Of a stretch of 8,720 bases of DNA, positions 1-6,587 are shown piece after piece. Numbering within the stretch: position 1 is the stretch's first letter; each line of letters opens with the position of its first letter. Position numbers and translations under genes: made by a program. The stretch is from an uncultured Pseudomonadota bacterium (GTDB lineage: Bacteria > Lernaellota > Lernaellaia > Lernaellales > Lernaellaceae): contig CALBTQ010000689.1 of NCBI GenBank assembly GCA_937967875.1, forward strand, positions 1-8,720. The letters are read 5' to 3'. The notes under the pieces were generated by a model. That model had not been told where the DNA came from. It worked only from the letters and a program-made list of their open reading frames with translations, and made no database searches.

Positions 1-864
1 TTCAGCGACGTGATAAACGTTTCATTAACCGCGAACATGGAAAAGCAACTCGACGAGGTCGAAGAAGGCCGCGTCGACTGGCAGAAGCTGCTCGACGATG
101 TTTGGAAGTCGTTTCTGGTCGACCGCGAGAAGGCCGGTGAGGAAATGGCCAACCTCAAGCGCGAGGGCGAGACCACCGACATCAAATGCGAAAAGTGCGG
201 GTCGGCGATGGTCATCAAGCACGGCCGCAACGGCTCGTTCCTGGCCTGCTCGAATTACCCCGATTGCCGCAACACGAAAAACTATTCGCGCGACGAGGAA
301 GGCAAGGTGATCGTGGCCGTCGAGGAACAGGTGGAAGCCACCTGCGACAAATGCGGCGCGCCGATGATCAAGAAAACCGGCCGCTTCGGGCCCTTCCTGG
401 CCTGCAGCGCCTATCCGAACTGCAAGAACATCGTCAGCCTCAAGGAGAAGGCCGCCGCCGTGCGTCCGGCCGAGGAAAGCGACAAGATCTGCCCCACCTG
501 CGGCGGACCGATGGTCCTCAAATACAGCCGCAAGGGCAGCCGCTTTTACTCCTGCAAGAAATACCCGAAGTGCAAAGGCACGCTTGCCTTCGACACGGGC
601 GTCAAATGCCCGAAGGAAGGCTGCGACGGCACGCTGCAGGAAAAAAGCGGGCCGCGCGGCGTGTTCTGGGGCTGCGCGAATTACCCGAAGTGCCGCGTGA
701 CTTTCCGGGCCGAGCCGGTCGAACGTCACTGCCCGCAGTGCGACAACCATTTCCTGCTGCGGCGCAAGAGCGGCGAAAAGACCGTCCTGAGTTGCCCGAA
801 CCGCGAATGCAACTACGAGGTCGTCGAGAACGAGGGCGCGACGCCGGAAAACGCCGAGGAATGA
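1..864 (+). CDS. topA: DNA topoisomerase I, C-terminal part (5' end outside window)
   Basis: Type IA topoisomerase that relaxes negatively supercoiled DNA; only the last 287 or so residues are visible. The frame is open to base 1 and reads FSDVINVSLTANMEKQLDEV, the conserved end of the catalytic core, so the GTG at 10 is an internal Val codon and not a start. After this come five four-cysteine zinc ribbons, each CxxC (CxxxxC in the fourth) then C-x5-C (C-x4-C in the fifth). They span about 187-267, 343-423, 490-573, 607-693 and 730-810. The ribbons carry the family's aromatic pattern (for example CSNYPDC, CSAYPNC, CKKYPKC, CANYPKC) and are known to bind single-stranded DNA and, in some species, RNA polymerase. 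The active-site Tyr and Toprim domain lie upstream of the window. The stop TGA is 4 bases before the trmFO start, so the two genes are probably cotranscribed. Identity is secure. Confidence 0.96.
   Translation, partial: FSDVINVSLTANMEKQLDEVEEGRVDWQKLLDDVWKSFLVDREKAGEEMANLKREGETTDIKCEKCGSAMVIKHGRNGSFLACSNYPDCRNTKNYSRDEEGKVIVAVEEQVEATCDKCGAPMIKKTGRFGPFLACSAYPNCKNIVSLKEKAAAVRPAEESDKICPTCGGPMVLKYSRKGSRFYSCKKYPKCKGTLAFDTGVKCPKEGCDGTLQEKSGPRGVFWGCANYPKCRVTFRAEPVERHCPQCDNHFLLRRKSGEKTVLSCPNRECNYEVVENEGATPENAEE
856..860 (+). promoter_or_regulatory. Ribosome binding site of trmFO (fixes a GTG start)
   Basis: GAGGA lies inside the last codons of topA, 8 bases before the GTG at 869. This supports GTG as the trmFO start. 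The nearby ATG at 861 is in another frame and is followed at once by a stop. Confidence 0.7.
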
Positions 865-868
865 GCCG

Positions 869-2161
869 GTGAACCTCGTCCGGGTGATCGGCGGCGGGCT
901 GGCCGGCGCGGAAGCGGCGTTCCAACTCGCCCGCCGCGGCCTGCGCGTCCGGTTGCTCGAAGCCCGTCCGCAAACGCCCACGCCCGCCCACACCGGCCCG
1001 CATCTGGCCGAGTTGGTCTGCTCCAACAGCCTGGGTTCCAACGCCGTGGGCACCGGCAAGGGCGTGCTGTTTGCGGAAATGCAGGCTTGCGACAGCCTCA
1101 TCGAACGCCTGGCGCGCGCCCATGCAGTGCCGGCGGGCAAAGCGGTCGCCGTCGATCGCGAGCGTTTCGCCCAAGCGGTGACCGAAGCGATCGAAGCCGA
1201 GCCGAACATCGAACTGCTTCGACAGGAAGAGCACGCGCTCCCCGACGCCCCGGCGATTGTCGCCACCGGTCCGCTGACCACCGACTCTCTCGCTCGCGAA
1301 CTGGCCCGGATCGCCGGCGCGGATCATCTGCATTTTTACGACGCCACCAGCCCGATCGTCGACGGCGCGTCGATCGACCGCACGGTGGTTTTTTCGGCCG
1401 ACCGGCGCGGCGAGGGCGAGGGCGACTACCTCAACTGCCCGCTCGACAAGGACGAGTACGACGCGTTTTATCAGGCATTGATGAGCGCGGAACTGGTGAC
1501 GCCGCACGAGTTCGAGGATGCGCGCGTGTTCGAAGGCTGCAGGCCCATCGAGCAGATCGCCCGGCGCGGGGTGGACACATTGCGCTTCGGCCCGATGCGC
1601 CCGGTGGGTTTGACCGATCCGCGCACTGGTCGCCGCCCGTATGCGGTCGTGCAGTTGCGCCGCGAGGACGTCGCCGGCGACGCCTGGAACCTCGTCGGCT
1701 TTCAGACGCGCATGACCTTCGCCGCGCAACGCGAGGTCCTGCGCCTGCTGCCGGGGCTCGCCGACCTGCGCCTGCTGCGCTACGGCGTCATCCACCGCAA
1801 CACCTACCTCGACGGGCCGCGCGTACTCGATGCCTCGCTGGCCTTGCGCAATAAACCGGGCGTGCGCGTCGCCGGGCAGATCACCGGGGTTGAGGGATAC
1901 CTGGAAAGCGCCGCGATGGGTCTGCTGGCCGCGCGTTTTACCGCCGACGAACTGGCCGGGCGCGCGCCGTCGTTACCGCCGGAAAACACGATGATCGGCG
2001 CGTTGTTGCATTATGTAACGACGAGCGAGCGGCAGCCCATCGAACCGATGAACGCCAATTTCGGTCTGTTGCCGAGTCCCGAAGGAAAAATGGGCCGCGC
2101 CGCCCGCAAAGAGGCGATGCACGCCGTCGCAATACGCGCGTTGCGCGAGTGGTTGGGCTGA
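869..2161 (+). CDS. trmFO: Methylenetetrahydrofolate-tRNA-(uracil-5-)-methyltransferase TrmFO
   Basis: Flavoprotein that makes 5-methyluridine at position 54 of the tRNA T-loop, using 5,10-methylenetetrahydrofolate as carbon donor and FAD/NAD(P)H as reductant; cytoplasmic. The 430-residue protein is near the usual family length. It opens with the FAD-binding motif VIGGGLAGAEAA (residues 6-17), followed by ELVCSNSLGSNAV with Cys51 and by FEGCRPIEQIARRG with Cys224. These two cysteines match the pair known to act in catalysis in this family. RFGPMRPVGL follows, and a glycine-rich GQITGVEGYLESAAMG segment near residue 340 completes the FAD site. It starts with GTG behind GAGGA, 4 bases after topA. 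This topA-trmFO pairing is common in bacteria that use TrmFO in place of TrmA. The stop codon is one base from the stop of the opposing gene at 2163, so any terminator must lie within coding sequence. Confidence 0.97.
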   Translation: MNLVRVIGGGLAGAEAAFQLARRGLRVRLLEARPQTPTPAHTGPHLAELVCSNSLGSNAVGTGKGVLFAEMQACDSLIERLARAHAVPAGKAVAVDRERFAQAVTEAIEAEPNIELLRQEEHALPDAPAIVATGPLTTDSLARELARIAGADHLHFYDATSPIVDGASIDRTVVFSADRRGEGEGDYLNCPLDKDEYDAFYQALMSAELVTPHEFEDARVFEGCRPIEQIARRGVDTLRFGPMRPVGLTDPRTGRRPYAVVQLRREDVAGDAWNLVGFQTRMTFAAQREVLRLLPGLADLRLLRYGVIHRNTYLDGPRVLDASLALRNKPGVRVAGQITGVEGYLESAAMGLLAARFTADELAGRAPSLPPENTMIGALLHYVTTSERQPIEPMNANFGLLPSPEGKMGRAARKEAMHAVAIRALREWLG

Positions 2162-2162
2162 T

Positions 2163-2555
2163 CTACAGCCAATAAATGTTTTTCACATCGGTGCGATTCA
2201 CGTAAATGCGATAGTTGTTTTGCAACCGTTCGGGCACGAGCATGATCATCGGCTCGTTCTCGTGGTAGGCCTGGACGAAACCGGTGACCTTTTCGCCGTC
2301 CTTGAACAGCAATTCCGCCTTGCGTCCATAGGCGCTCTGTTTATCACCGTCGCGCAGGTGACCGAAACCGCCCTGGACTTCGCCCTCGAAGGAGCGAACG
2401 AAAAACACGGCTTTGAGCTCGTCGACGTTGACCAATTTCGGTTGTTCTTTGGAGTTGAGAATCGCCAGGTGAAACATCGGTTTGGCTTTGTGGATGTCAT
2501 TGGTTGTGCCTTTGATTAGGCTTCCATTCCGATAGTGCACAACAACGTTGTTCAT
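2163..2555 (-). CDS. Uncharacterised 130-residue protein with two similar halves
   Basis: I do not recognise a function. The start is ATG at 2555 behind GGGGAGG, 7 bases upstream; the in-frame GTG/ATG region further up to 2606 lacks such a site. The 130 residues form two related units, about 4-53 and 80-130. In each, the spacing G-x4-G-x9-P-x3-L is identical (G11, G16, P26, L30 against G87, G92, P102, L106). Each ends in a short D/E-L/V-K then hydrophobic strand (DELKAVFFV and TDVKNIYWL). There is no signal peptide, membrane helix or cysteine, so it is probably a small cytoplasmic beta-rich protein. From memory it resembles short domains of unknown function (such as DUF6982) seen in deltaproteobacterial proteins, but I cannot confirm this. 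By hand count the gene is about 51% G+C (200 of 395 bases), well below its neighbours. It faces against topA-trmFO and the xerC operon, interrupting a conserved gene order. Confidence 0.85.
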   Translation of the reverse strand: MNNVVVHYRNGSLIKGTTNDIHKAKPMFHLAILNSKEQPKLVNVDELKAVFFVRSFEGEVQGGFGHLRDGDKQSAYGRKAELLFKDGEKVTGFVQAYHENEPMIMLVPERLQNNYRIYVNRTDVKNIYWL

Positions 2556-2562
2556 TTTCCAT

Positions 2563-2569
2563 CCTCCCC
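2563..2569 (-). promoter_or_regulatory. Strong ribosome binding site of the minus-strand gene
   Basis: On the minus strand this reads GGGGAGG, with 7 bases to the ATG at 2555. It decides the start: the longer reading that begins at 2606 would place this purine-rich site inside the coding sequence. Confidence 0.75.
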
Positions 2570-2601
2570 TAATTCGTTTTCCTGCAAGGCTTTTTTCTTT
2601 C

Positions 2602-2631
2602 ACCATAGCAAGAATAATAATTGAAATGCAA
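2602..2631 (-). promoter_or_regulatory. Candidate promoter for the minus-strand gene
   Basis: On the minus strand TTGCAT (2631-2626) is followed after 18 bases by TATGGT (2607-2602), each 4 of 6 matches to the sigma-70 consensus. It lies in the most A+T-rich stretch of the window, about 40-50 bases before the start codon. Such matches are common by chance in A+T-rich DNA, so this is only a candidate. Confidence 0.3.
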
Positions 2632-2639
2632 TATGTTTA

Positions 2640-2668
2640 TTGACACGTTCCGGTTGCGGCTTTAGCTT
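2640..2668 (+). promoter_or_regulatory. Candidate sigma-70 promoter for the xerC operon
   Basis: A perfect TTGACA (2640-2645) is followed by a 17-base spacer and TAGCTT (2663-2668), which keeps the three most conserved -10 positions (T1, A2, T6). Transcription would begin near 2675, leaving a short leader of about 25 bases before the xerC TTG. The site stands in the divergent gap at the head of the operon, where a promoter is expected. It is a consensus match only. Confidence 0.45.
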
Positions 2669-2691
2669 GTGAGCGGTTTGCATGACAGTCT

Positions 2692-2695
2692 GGAG
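2692..2695 (+). promoter_or_regulatory. Ribosome binding site of xerC (fixes a TTG start)
   Basis: GGAG lies 5 bases before the TTG at 2701. The ATG at 2682 is in a different frame. The next in-frame ATG, at 2743, lacks a comparable site and would cut into the N-terminal SAM-like region, so TTG is preferred. Confidence 0.55.
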
Positions 2696-2700
2696 TATCG

Positions 2701-3654
2701 TTGGAAAATCAGACGAATATCGTCGATGCGTTCCGCGAACACATGCGGTTCGAGCGAAATCTATCGCCCCGTTCGGTGGAAGCCTATCTGACCGACATCG
2801 AGCAATTTTTCGCTTTCTGCCGCGAACACCAGGTCTGTTTACACGACGGCCGGGTCGATCCGGCGCGGGTGTCCAAGTTGGAGTTGCGCGCTTTTCTCGC
2901 TTCGTTGACCGGCGAGAGCGCCAAGGCGACCATCGCCCGCAAGTTGGCGTCGCTGAGGGCTTTTTTCAAATTTCTGCGCCGGCGCGGCCTGATCGGGGCC
3001 AACCCGGCTTCGCAGGTGCGCTCGCCGAAGAAGGAAAAGCGCCTCGCGACCACGCTGACGGTCGCCGAAGCGTCCGCATTGGTCGAAACGCAGGTAGATA
3101 AAAATCCGGCGCACACCCTGCGCGATCGGGCCGTGCTGGAGATGTACTACTCGACCGGCTGCCGCGTCAGCGAGTTGGCGGCGGCGACGGTCGGCGATTG
3201 GGAGCGTGAGATAGGCACGATCCACGTACGCGGCAAGGGGAATAAAGATCGGCTGGTCGGCGTGGGCGCGAAAGCGGCCGAGGCGATGGCCGCCTATATT
3301 GACGCCACGCGGGCCCAGCGGCGCAAAACCTACGGGCTGGTGGACGACAGTCCGCTGTTTCTGGGCAACCAAAACAAGCCTCTGAGTGTCCGTACGATAC
3401 AAAACATCGTCGGGCGGGCGAGGCTGGCGGCGGGCGTCGGGCACAAGGCCACGCCGCATACCTTGCGGCATTCCTTCGCCACGCACCTGCTCGAATCGGG
3501 CGCGAACCTGCGCGAGGTGCAGGAGATGCTCGGTCACGAGAGCCTGTCCACGACGCAGCAGTACACGCACGTCACCGCCGACCGGCTGCTGGCGGTGTAC
3601 GAAAAAGCGCATCCGCGCGGCCGGCGGGCCCGCGCGAAAAAGGAGAAATCATGA
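2701..3654 (+). CDS. xerC: Tyrosine recombinase XerC
   Basis: Site-specific tyrosine recombinase that, with XerD, resolves chromosome dimers at dif during cell division. At 317 residues it is slightly longer than the usual 295-310. The N-terminal core-binding domain (about 5-95) has the typical [18 protein letters not shown] opening and [15 protein letters not shown]. The catalytic domain (about 115-305) shows the full R-K-H-R-H-Y set: Arg155 in GCRVSEL, Lys179 in VRGKGNKDR, His253 and Arg256 in [19 protein letters not shown], His279 in [10 protein letters not shown] and the nucleophile Tyr288 in QQYTHV. The C-terminal tail is basic. The chromosomal place next to hslVU and trmFO fits a housekeeping XerC rather than a phage or integron integrase. 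Its stop overlaps the hslV start (ATGA at 3651-3654), suggesting translational coupling. XerC and XerD are hard to tell apart by sequence; context favours XerC. Confidence 0.94.
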   Translation: MENQTNIVDAFREHMRFERNLSPRSVEAYLTDIEQFFAFCREHQVCLHDGRVDPARVSKLELRAFLASLTGESAKATIARKLASLRAFFKFLRRRGLIGANPASQVRSPKKEKRLATTLTVAEASALVETQVDKNPAHTLRDRAVLEMYYSTGCRVSELAAATVGDWEREIGTIHVRGKGNKDRLVGVGAKAAEAMAAYIDATRAQRRKTYGLVDDSPLFLGNQNKPLSVRTIQNIVGRARLAAGVGHKATPHTLRHSFATHLLESGANLREVQEMLGHESLSTTQQYTHVTADRLLAVYEKAHPRGRRARAKKEKS

Positions 3655-4187
3655 TGGAGCAGTTTCACGCCACGACGATCGTCGCCGTTCGCCGCGGCGA
3701 TAAAATCGCCATGGCCGGCGACGGTCAGGTCACGCTGGGCAACACGGTGATGAAGCACGGCGCGCGCAAGGTGCGCCGCTTGGGCAAGGACCAGGTGCTC
3801 GCCGGTTTCGCCGGTGCGGCGGCCGACGCCTTTCATCTGTTCGACCGCTTCGAAAGCAAGCTCGAGCAGTACAACGGCAACCTGATGCGTGCGGCGGTCG
3901 AGCTGGCCAAGGACTGGCGCACCGACAAGATTCTGCGGCGGCTCGAAGCGCTGATGATCGTCGCCGACAAGGACACCACGCTGCTGGTCAGCGGCAGCGG
4001 CGACGTGATCGAGCCCGACGACGGCGTCATCGCCATCGGCTCGGGCGGGCCCTATGCGCAGGCCGCGGCCAAGGCGATGATCGAGCACACCAAGTTTCCG
4101 CCGCGTCGCATCGCCGAGGAAGCGATGAAGATCGCCGCGCAAATCTGCATCTACACCAACGACCACATTATCGTTGACGAACTGTAG
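3651..4187 (+). CDS. hslV: ATP-dependent protease proteolytic subunit HslV
   Basis: N-terminal-nucleophile threonine peptidase (proteasome beta-like) that forms a double hexamer and degrades proteins fed by the HslU ATPase. The 178 residues match family length. [15 protein letters not shown] implies a seven-residue propeptide, removed to expose Thr8 as mature Thr1. Asp24 in AGDGQVTLG and Lys40 in ARKVRRL correspond to the family's Asp17 and Lys33. Other family signatures are [25 protein letters not shown]-like [24 protein letters not shown] and the C-terminal [14 protein letters not shown]. Two tandem ATG codons (3651 and 3654) follow AAGGAG at 3640-3645, spaced 5 and 8 bases; the second gives MEQFHATT and is equally likely. 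The gene overlaps the end of xerC, and hslU starts 9 bases after its stop. Confidence 0.97.
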   Translation: MMEQFHATTIVAVRRGDKIAMAGDGQVTLGNTVMKHGARKVRRLGKDQVLAGFAGAAADAFHLFDRFESKLEQYNGNLMRAAVELAKDWRTDKILRRLEALMIVADKDTTLLVSGSGDVIEPDDGVIAIGSGGPYAQAAAKAMIEHTKFPPRRIAEEAMKIAAQICIYTNDHIIVDEL

Positions 4188-4196
4188 GAACACGAC

Positions 4197-5651
4197 ATGG
4201 AACATCCGGAAATTTACGAAGACAATATGACCCCGCGCCAGATCGTCGAAGAGCTGGACCGTTACATCATCGAGCAGAAGGACGCCAAACGCGCCGTGGC
4301 CATCGCCGTGCGCAATCGTTGGCGCCGCCGCCAGATCGACGAACCGCTGCGCGACGAGATCTATCCGAAGAACATCATCATGATCGGCCCGACCGGCGTG
4401 GGCAAAACCGAGATCGCGCGCCGGCTGGCCAAGCTGGTGGGCGCGCCGTTCCTCAAGGTCGAGGCGAGCAAGTTCACCGAGGTCGGCTACGTGGGCCGCG
4501 ACGTGGAGAGCATGATTCGCGACCTGACCGAAATCGGCATCGCCCAGGTGCGTCGCGAGCACGAGGAGCGCGTGGCCGAACAGGCGCGGCTCAACGCCAT
4601 CGAAAAGGTGCTCGATCGCCTGCTGCCGCCCCCGCCGAAAAAGAAACCGCCGGTCGAGACCGCCGTGGCCTACGAAGAGGGCGAAGAGAGAAACGAGTCC
4701 GACGAGGTCGTCGGCGAAACCTTCGTCTTCGTGCCCGCCGAGCAGGCGCACGACGAGGAGCGCAGCTACCAGCGCACGCGCGAAAAATTCCGTCAGATGC
4801 TGCTGGACGGCAAACTCGACGAGCGTGAAGTCGAAATGGAACTGCCCGACCATTCCAAGATGCCGATGATCGAAATCTTTTCCGGCTCCGGTCTGGAGGA
4901 GATGGACATCAACTTCAAAGACATGTTCGGCAACCTGTTCCCGCGCAAAACCAAAAAGCAGAAGGTGAAAGTCGCCGAGGCGCTGCGCCTCTTCGAGCGC
5001 GGCGAGGCCCAGCGGCTGATCGACATGGAAAAAATCCAGGTTGAGGCGCTGCGCCGCGTCGAGCAGTCGGGGATTGTCTTTTTGGACGAGATCGATAAAA
5101 TCGCCGGCCGCGAGTCGGCGCACGGGCCGGACGTCAGCCGCGAAGGCGTGCAGCGCGATCTGCTGCCGATCGTCGAGGGCAGCACGGTGACGACCAAGCA
5201 CGGCATGGTCAACACCGATCACATCCTGTTCGTCGCGGCGGGCGCGTTCAACGTGGCCAAGCCGGCGGATTTGATTCCGGAACTGCAAGGGCGCTTCCCG
5301 ATTCGCGTCGAGCTCAAGAGCCTGTCGGTCGACGCCTTCGTGCGCATCCTGACCGAGCCGGACAACGCGCTGACCAAGCAGTACGAGGCGCTGCTGGCGA
5401 CCGAGGGCGTCAAGCTCAAGTACACCGGCGACGGCGTGAAGCGCATCGCCGAGTTGGCCGCGCAGGTGAACAACAAGATGGAGAACATCGGCGCGCGCCG
5501 CCTGGCCACGATCATGGAGCGGATGCTGGACGAAGTGAGTTTCGATGCGCCGGCGATGAGCGGCAAAACGGTGAAGGTCGACGCGAAGTTCGTCGATCAG
5601 GCGCTGACCGACATCATCAAAGACGAGGATTTGTCCCGGTATATCTTGTAA
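4197..5651 (+). CDS. hslU: ATP-dependent protease ATPase subunit HslU
   Basis: AAA+ unfoldase of the HslUV protease; a hexamer that threads substrates into HslV. In order it shows [16 protein letters not shown], Walker A GPTGVGKT (64-71), the pore loop GYVGRD (97-102), and an intermediate I domain (about 110-245). Then come Walker B IVFLDEID (293-300), [15 protein letters not shown], the arginine finger in [11 protein letters not shown] (Arg366), sensor 2 in [11 protein letters not shown] (Arg434/Arg435), and the C-terminal tail EDLSRYIL that docks into HslV. At 484 residues it is about 40 longer than E. coli HslU (443). Most of the excess is a proline/lysine then strongly acidic insertion at about 146-190 in the I domain. 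The start ATG follows AGGAA by 6 bases; that site overlaps the hslV stop. All ATPase residues are present, so it should be active. Confidence 0.97.
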   Translation: MEHPEIYEDNMTPRQIVEELDRYIIEQKDAKRAVAIAVRNRWRRRQIDEPLRDEIYPKNIIMIGPTGVGKTEIARRLAKLVGAPFLKVEASKFTEVGYVGRDVESMIRDLTEIGIAQVRREHEERVAEQARLNAIEKVLDRLLPPPPKKKPPVETAVAYEEGEERNESDEVVGETFVFVPAEQAHDEERSYQRTREKFRQMLLDGKLDEREVEMELPDHSKMPMIEIFSGSGLEEMDINFKDMFGNLFPRKTKKQKVKVAEALRLFERGEAQRLIDMEKIQVEALRRVEQSGIVFLDEIDKIAGRESAHGPDVSREGVQRDLLPIVEGSTVTTKHGMVNTDHILFVAAGAFNVAKPADLIPELQGRFPIRVELKSLSVDAFVRILTEPDNALTKQYEALLATEGVKLKYTGDGVKRIAELAAQVNNKMENIGARRLATIMERMLDEVSFDAPAMSGKTVKVDAKFVDQALTDIIKDEDLSRYIL

Positions 5652-5663
5652 AGGAGTTGGGCG

Positions 5664-6587
5664 ATGGATCATCTGTTGAGTTTGTACGACCTGACCAGCC
5701 AGGAAATCGGCCGCATCTTCGACGTGACCGTCGATCTGCGCGAGCGCCTCAAATCCGGCGAGATCTTCCACCCGCTGGCGGGCAAAAGCGTGGCGCTGAT
5801 TTTCGAAAAGCAATCCACGCGCACCCGCATCAGCTTCGAAGTCGGTTGCTATCAACTCGGCGCGCAGCCGTTGTTCATTTCGTCGCAGACGACGCAGATG
5901 GGCCGCGGTGAGCCGATCAAGGATATGGCGCGCGTGATGTCGCGCTACGTCGACGGCATCATGATCCGCACCTTCGCCCAGGAGATTCTGGAAGAGCTGG
6001 CGCAGTACGGCTCCGTGCCGATCATCAACGGTCTGACCGATCTGCTGCATCCGTGTCAGGTACTGGCCGATCTGCAGACGGTGATCGATCACCAGGGCAG
6101 CTACGAGGGCAAGAAGATCGCCTACATCGGCGACGGCAACAACATGGCCAACTCGTGGATCAACGCCGCCGCCCGGCTGCCCTTCGACCTGTCGCTGGCC
6201 TGCCCGGAAGGCTACGACCCCGACGCGACGATTCTCGCGCGCGCCCAGGCCGAAGCCGCGGGCACGATCGAACTCACACGCGATCCGGTCGCAGCGGTGC
6301 TCGGCGCCGATGTGGTCACCACCGACGTGTGGACCTCGATGGGCATGGAAGGGCAGGAGGACAAACGCCGCGCGGTGTTCGCGCCCTATCAGGTCAACGA
6401 GGAGCTGTTCGGCAAGGCCAAGGCGAGCGCGATCTTCCTGCCCCGCCTGCCGGCGCCTCGCGGCGAGGAAGTGACCGACGCGGTGATCGAGTCGAGCGCT
6501 TCCAAGGTCTGGGACGAGGCCGAAAACCGTCTGCACGTGCAAAAGGCGATCATGGCCTTGTTGATGAACCCGGAGGCGCTGGCTTGA
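5664..6587 (+). CDS. argF: Ornithine carbamoyltransferase with altered HCLP motif
   Basis: The family transfers the carbamoyl group from carbamoyl phosphate to ornithine, giving citrulline in arginine synthesis; cytoplasmic trimer. At 307 residues it has normal length. The phosphate loop STRTR (51-55), TQMGRGEP, HPCQVLADLQT (from 129), GDGNNMANSW (156-165), the ornithine-binding DVWTSMG (221-227) and AENRLHVQKA (287-296) are all intact. The signature FMHCLPAHRG, however, reads FLPRLPAPRG (258-267). The His and the catalytic/ornithine-contacting Cys are Pro260 and Arg261, and the second His is Pro265. Each change needs one base from the usual codon. The enzyme may be impaired, may use another amine substrate, or this may reflect base errors; the rest shows no decay. 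The start follows AAGGAG by 7 bases and lies 12 bases after hslU. Family assignment is firm; activity on ornithine is uncertain. Confidence 0.92.
   Translation: MDHLLSLYDLTSQEIGRIFDVTVDLRERLKSGEIFHPLAGKSVALIFEKQSTRTRISFEVGCYQLGAQPLFISSQTTQMGRGEPIKDMARVMSRYVDGIMIRTFAQEILEELAQYGSVPIINGLTDLLHPCQVLADLQTVIDHQGSYEGKKIAYIGDGNNMANSWINAAARLPFDLSLACPEGYDPDATILARAQAEAAGTIELTRDPVAAVLGADVVTTDVWTSMGMEGQEDKRRAVFAPYQVNEELFGKAKASAIFLPRLPAPRGEEVTDAVIESSASKVWDEAENRLHVQKAIMALLMNPEALA
6572..6576 (+). promoter_or_regulatory. Ribosome binding site of maf (fixes a TTG start)
   Basis: GGAGG within the last codons of argF lies 7 bases before TTG at 6584. No in-frame ATG exists near the conserved N-terminal signature, so this site identifies the rare TTG start. 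Confidence 0.75.

Noticed and set aside
10..12. GTG as a start codon for a small stand-alone zinc-ribbon protein
   Set aside because: The frame is open to base 1, and the residues on both sides of this codon match the continuous topoisomerase I core (DVINVSLTANMEKQLD).
25..1795. Minus-strand open frames opposite topA and trmFO (25-1281 and 602-1795)
   Set aside because: They mirror two certain genes, have no recognisable domain, and overlap each other; they are composition artefacts.
2556..2606. Seventeen-residue N-terminal extension of the minus-strand gene (start at 2606)
   Set aside because: It would translate across the strong GGGGAGG ribosome site and the candidate -10 region; the ATG at 2555 directly begins the first repeat unit.
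2641..2657. Sigma-54-like promoter, TGACAC followed by TTGC
   Set aside because: The spacing is seven bases rather than the five needed in the TGGCAC-N5-TTGC consensus, and the GG of the -24 element is GA. The overlapping TTGACA sigma-70 reading is better.
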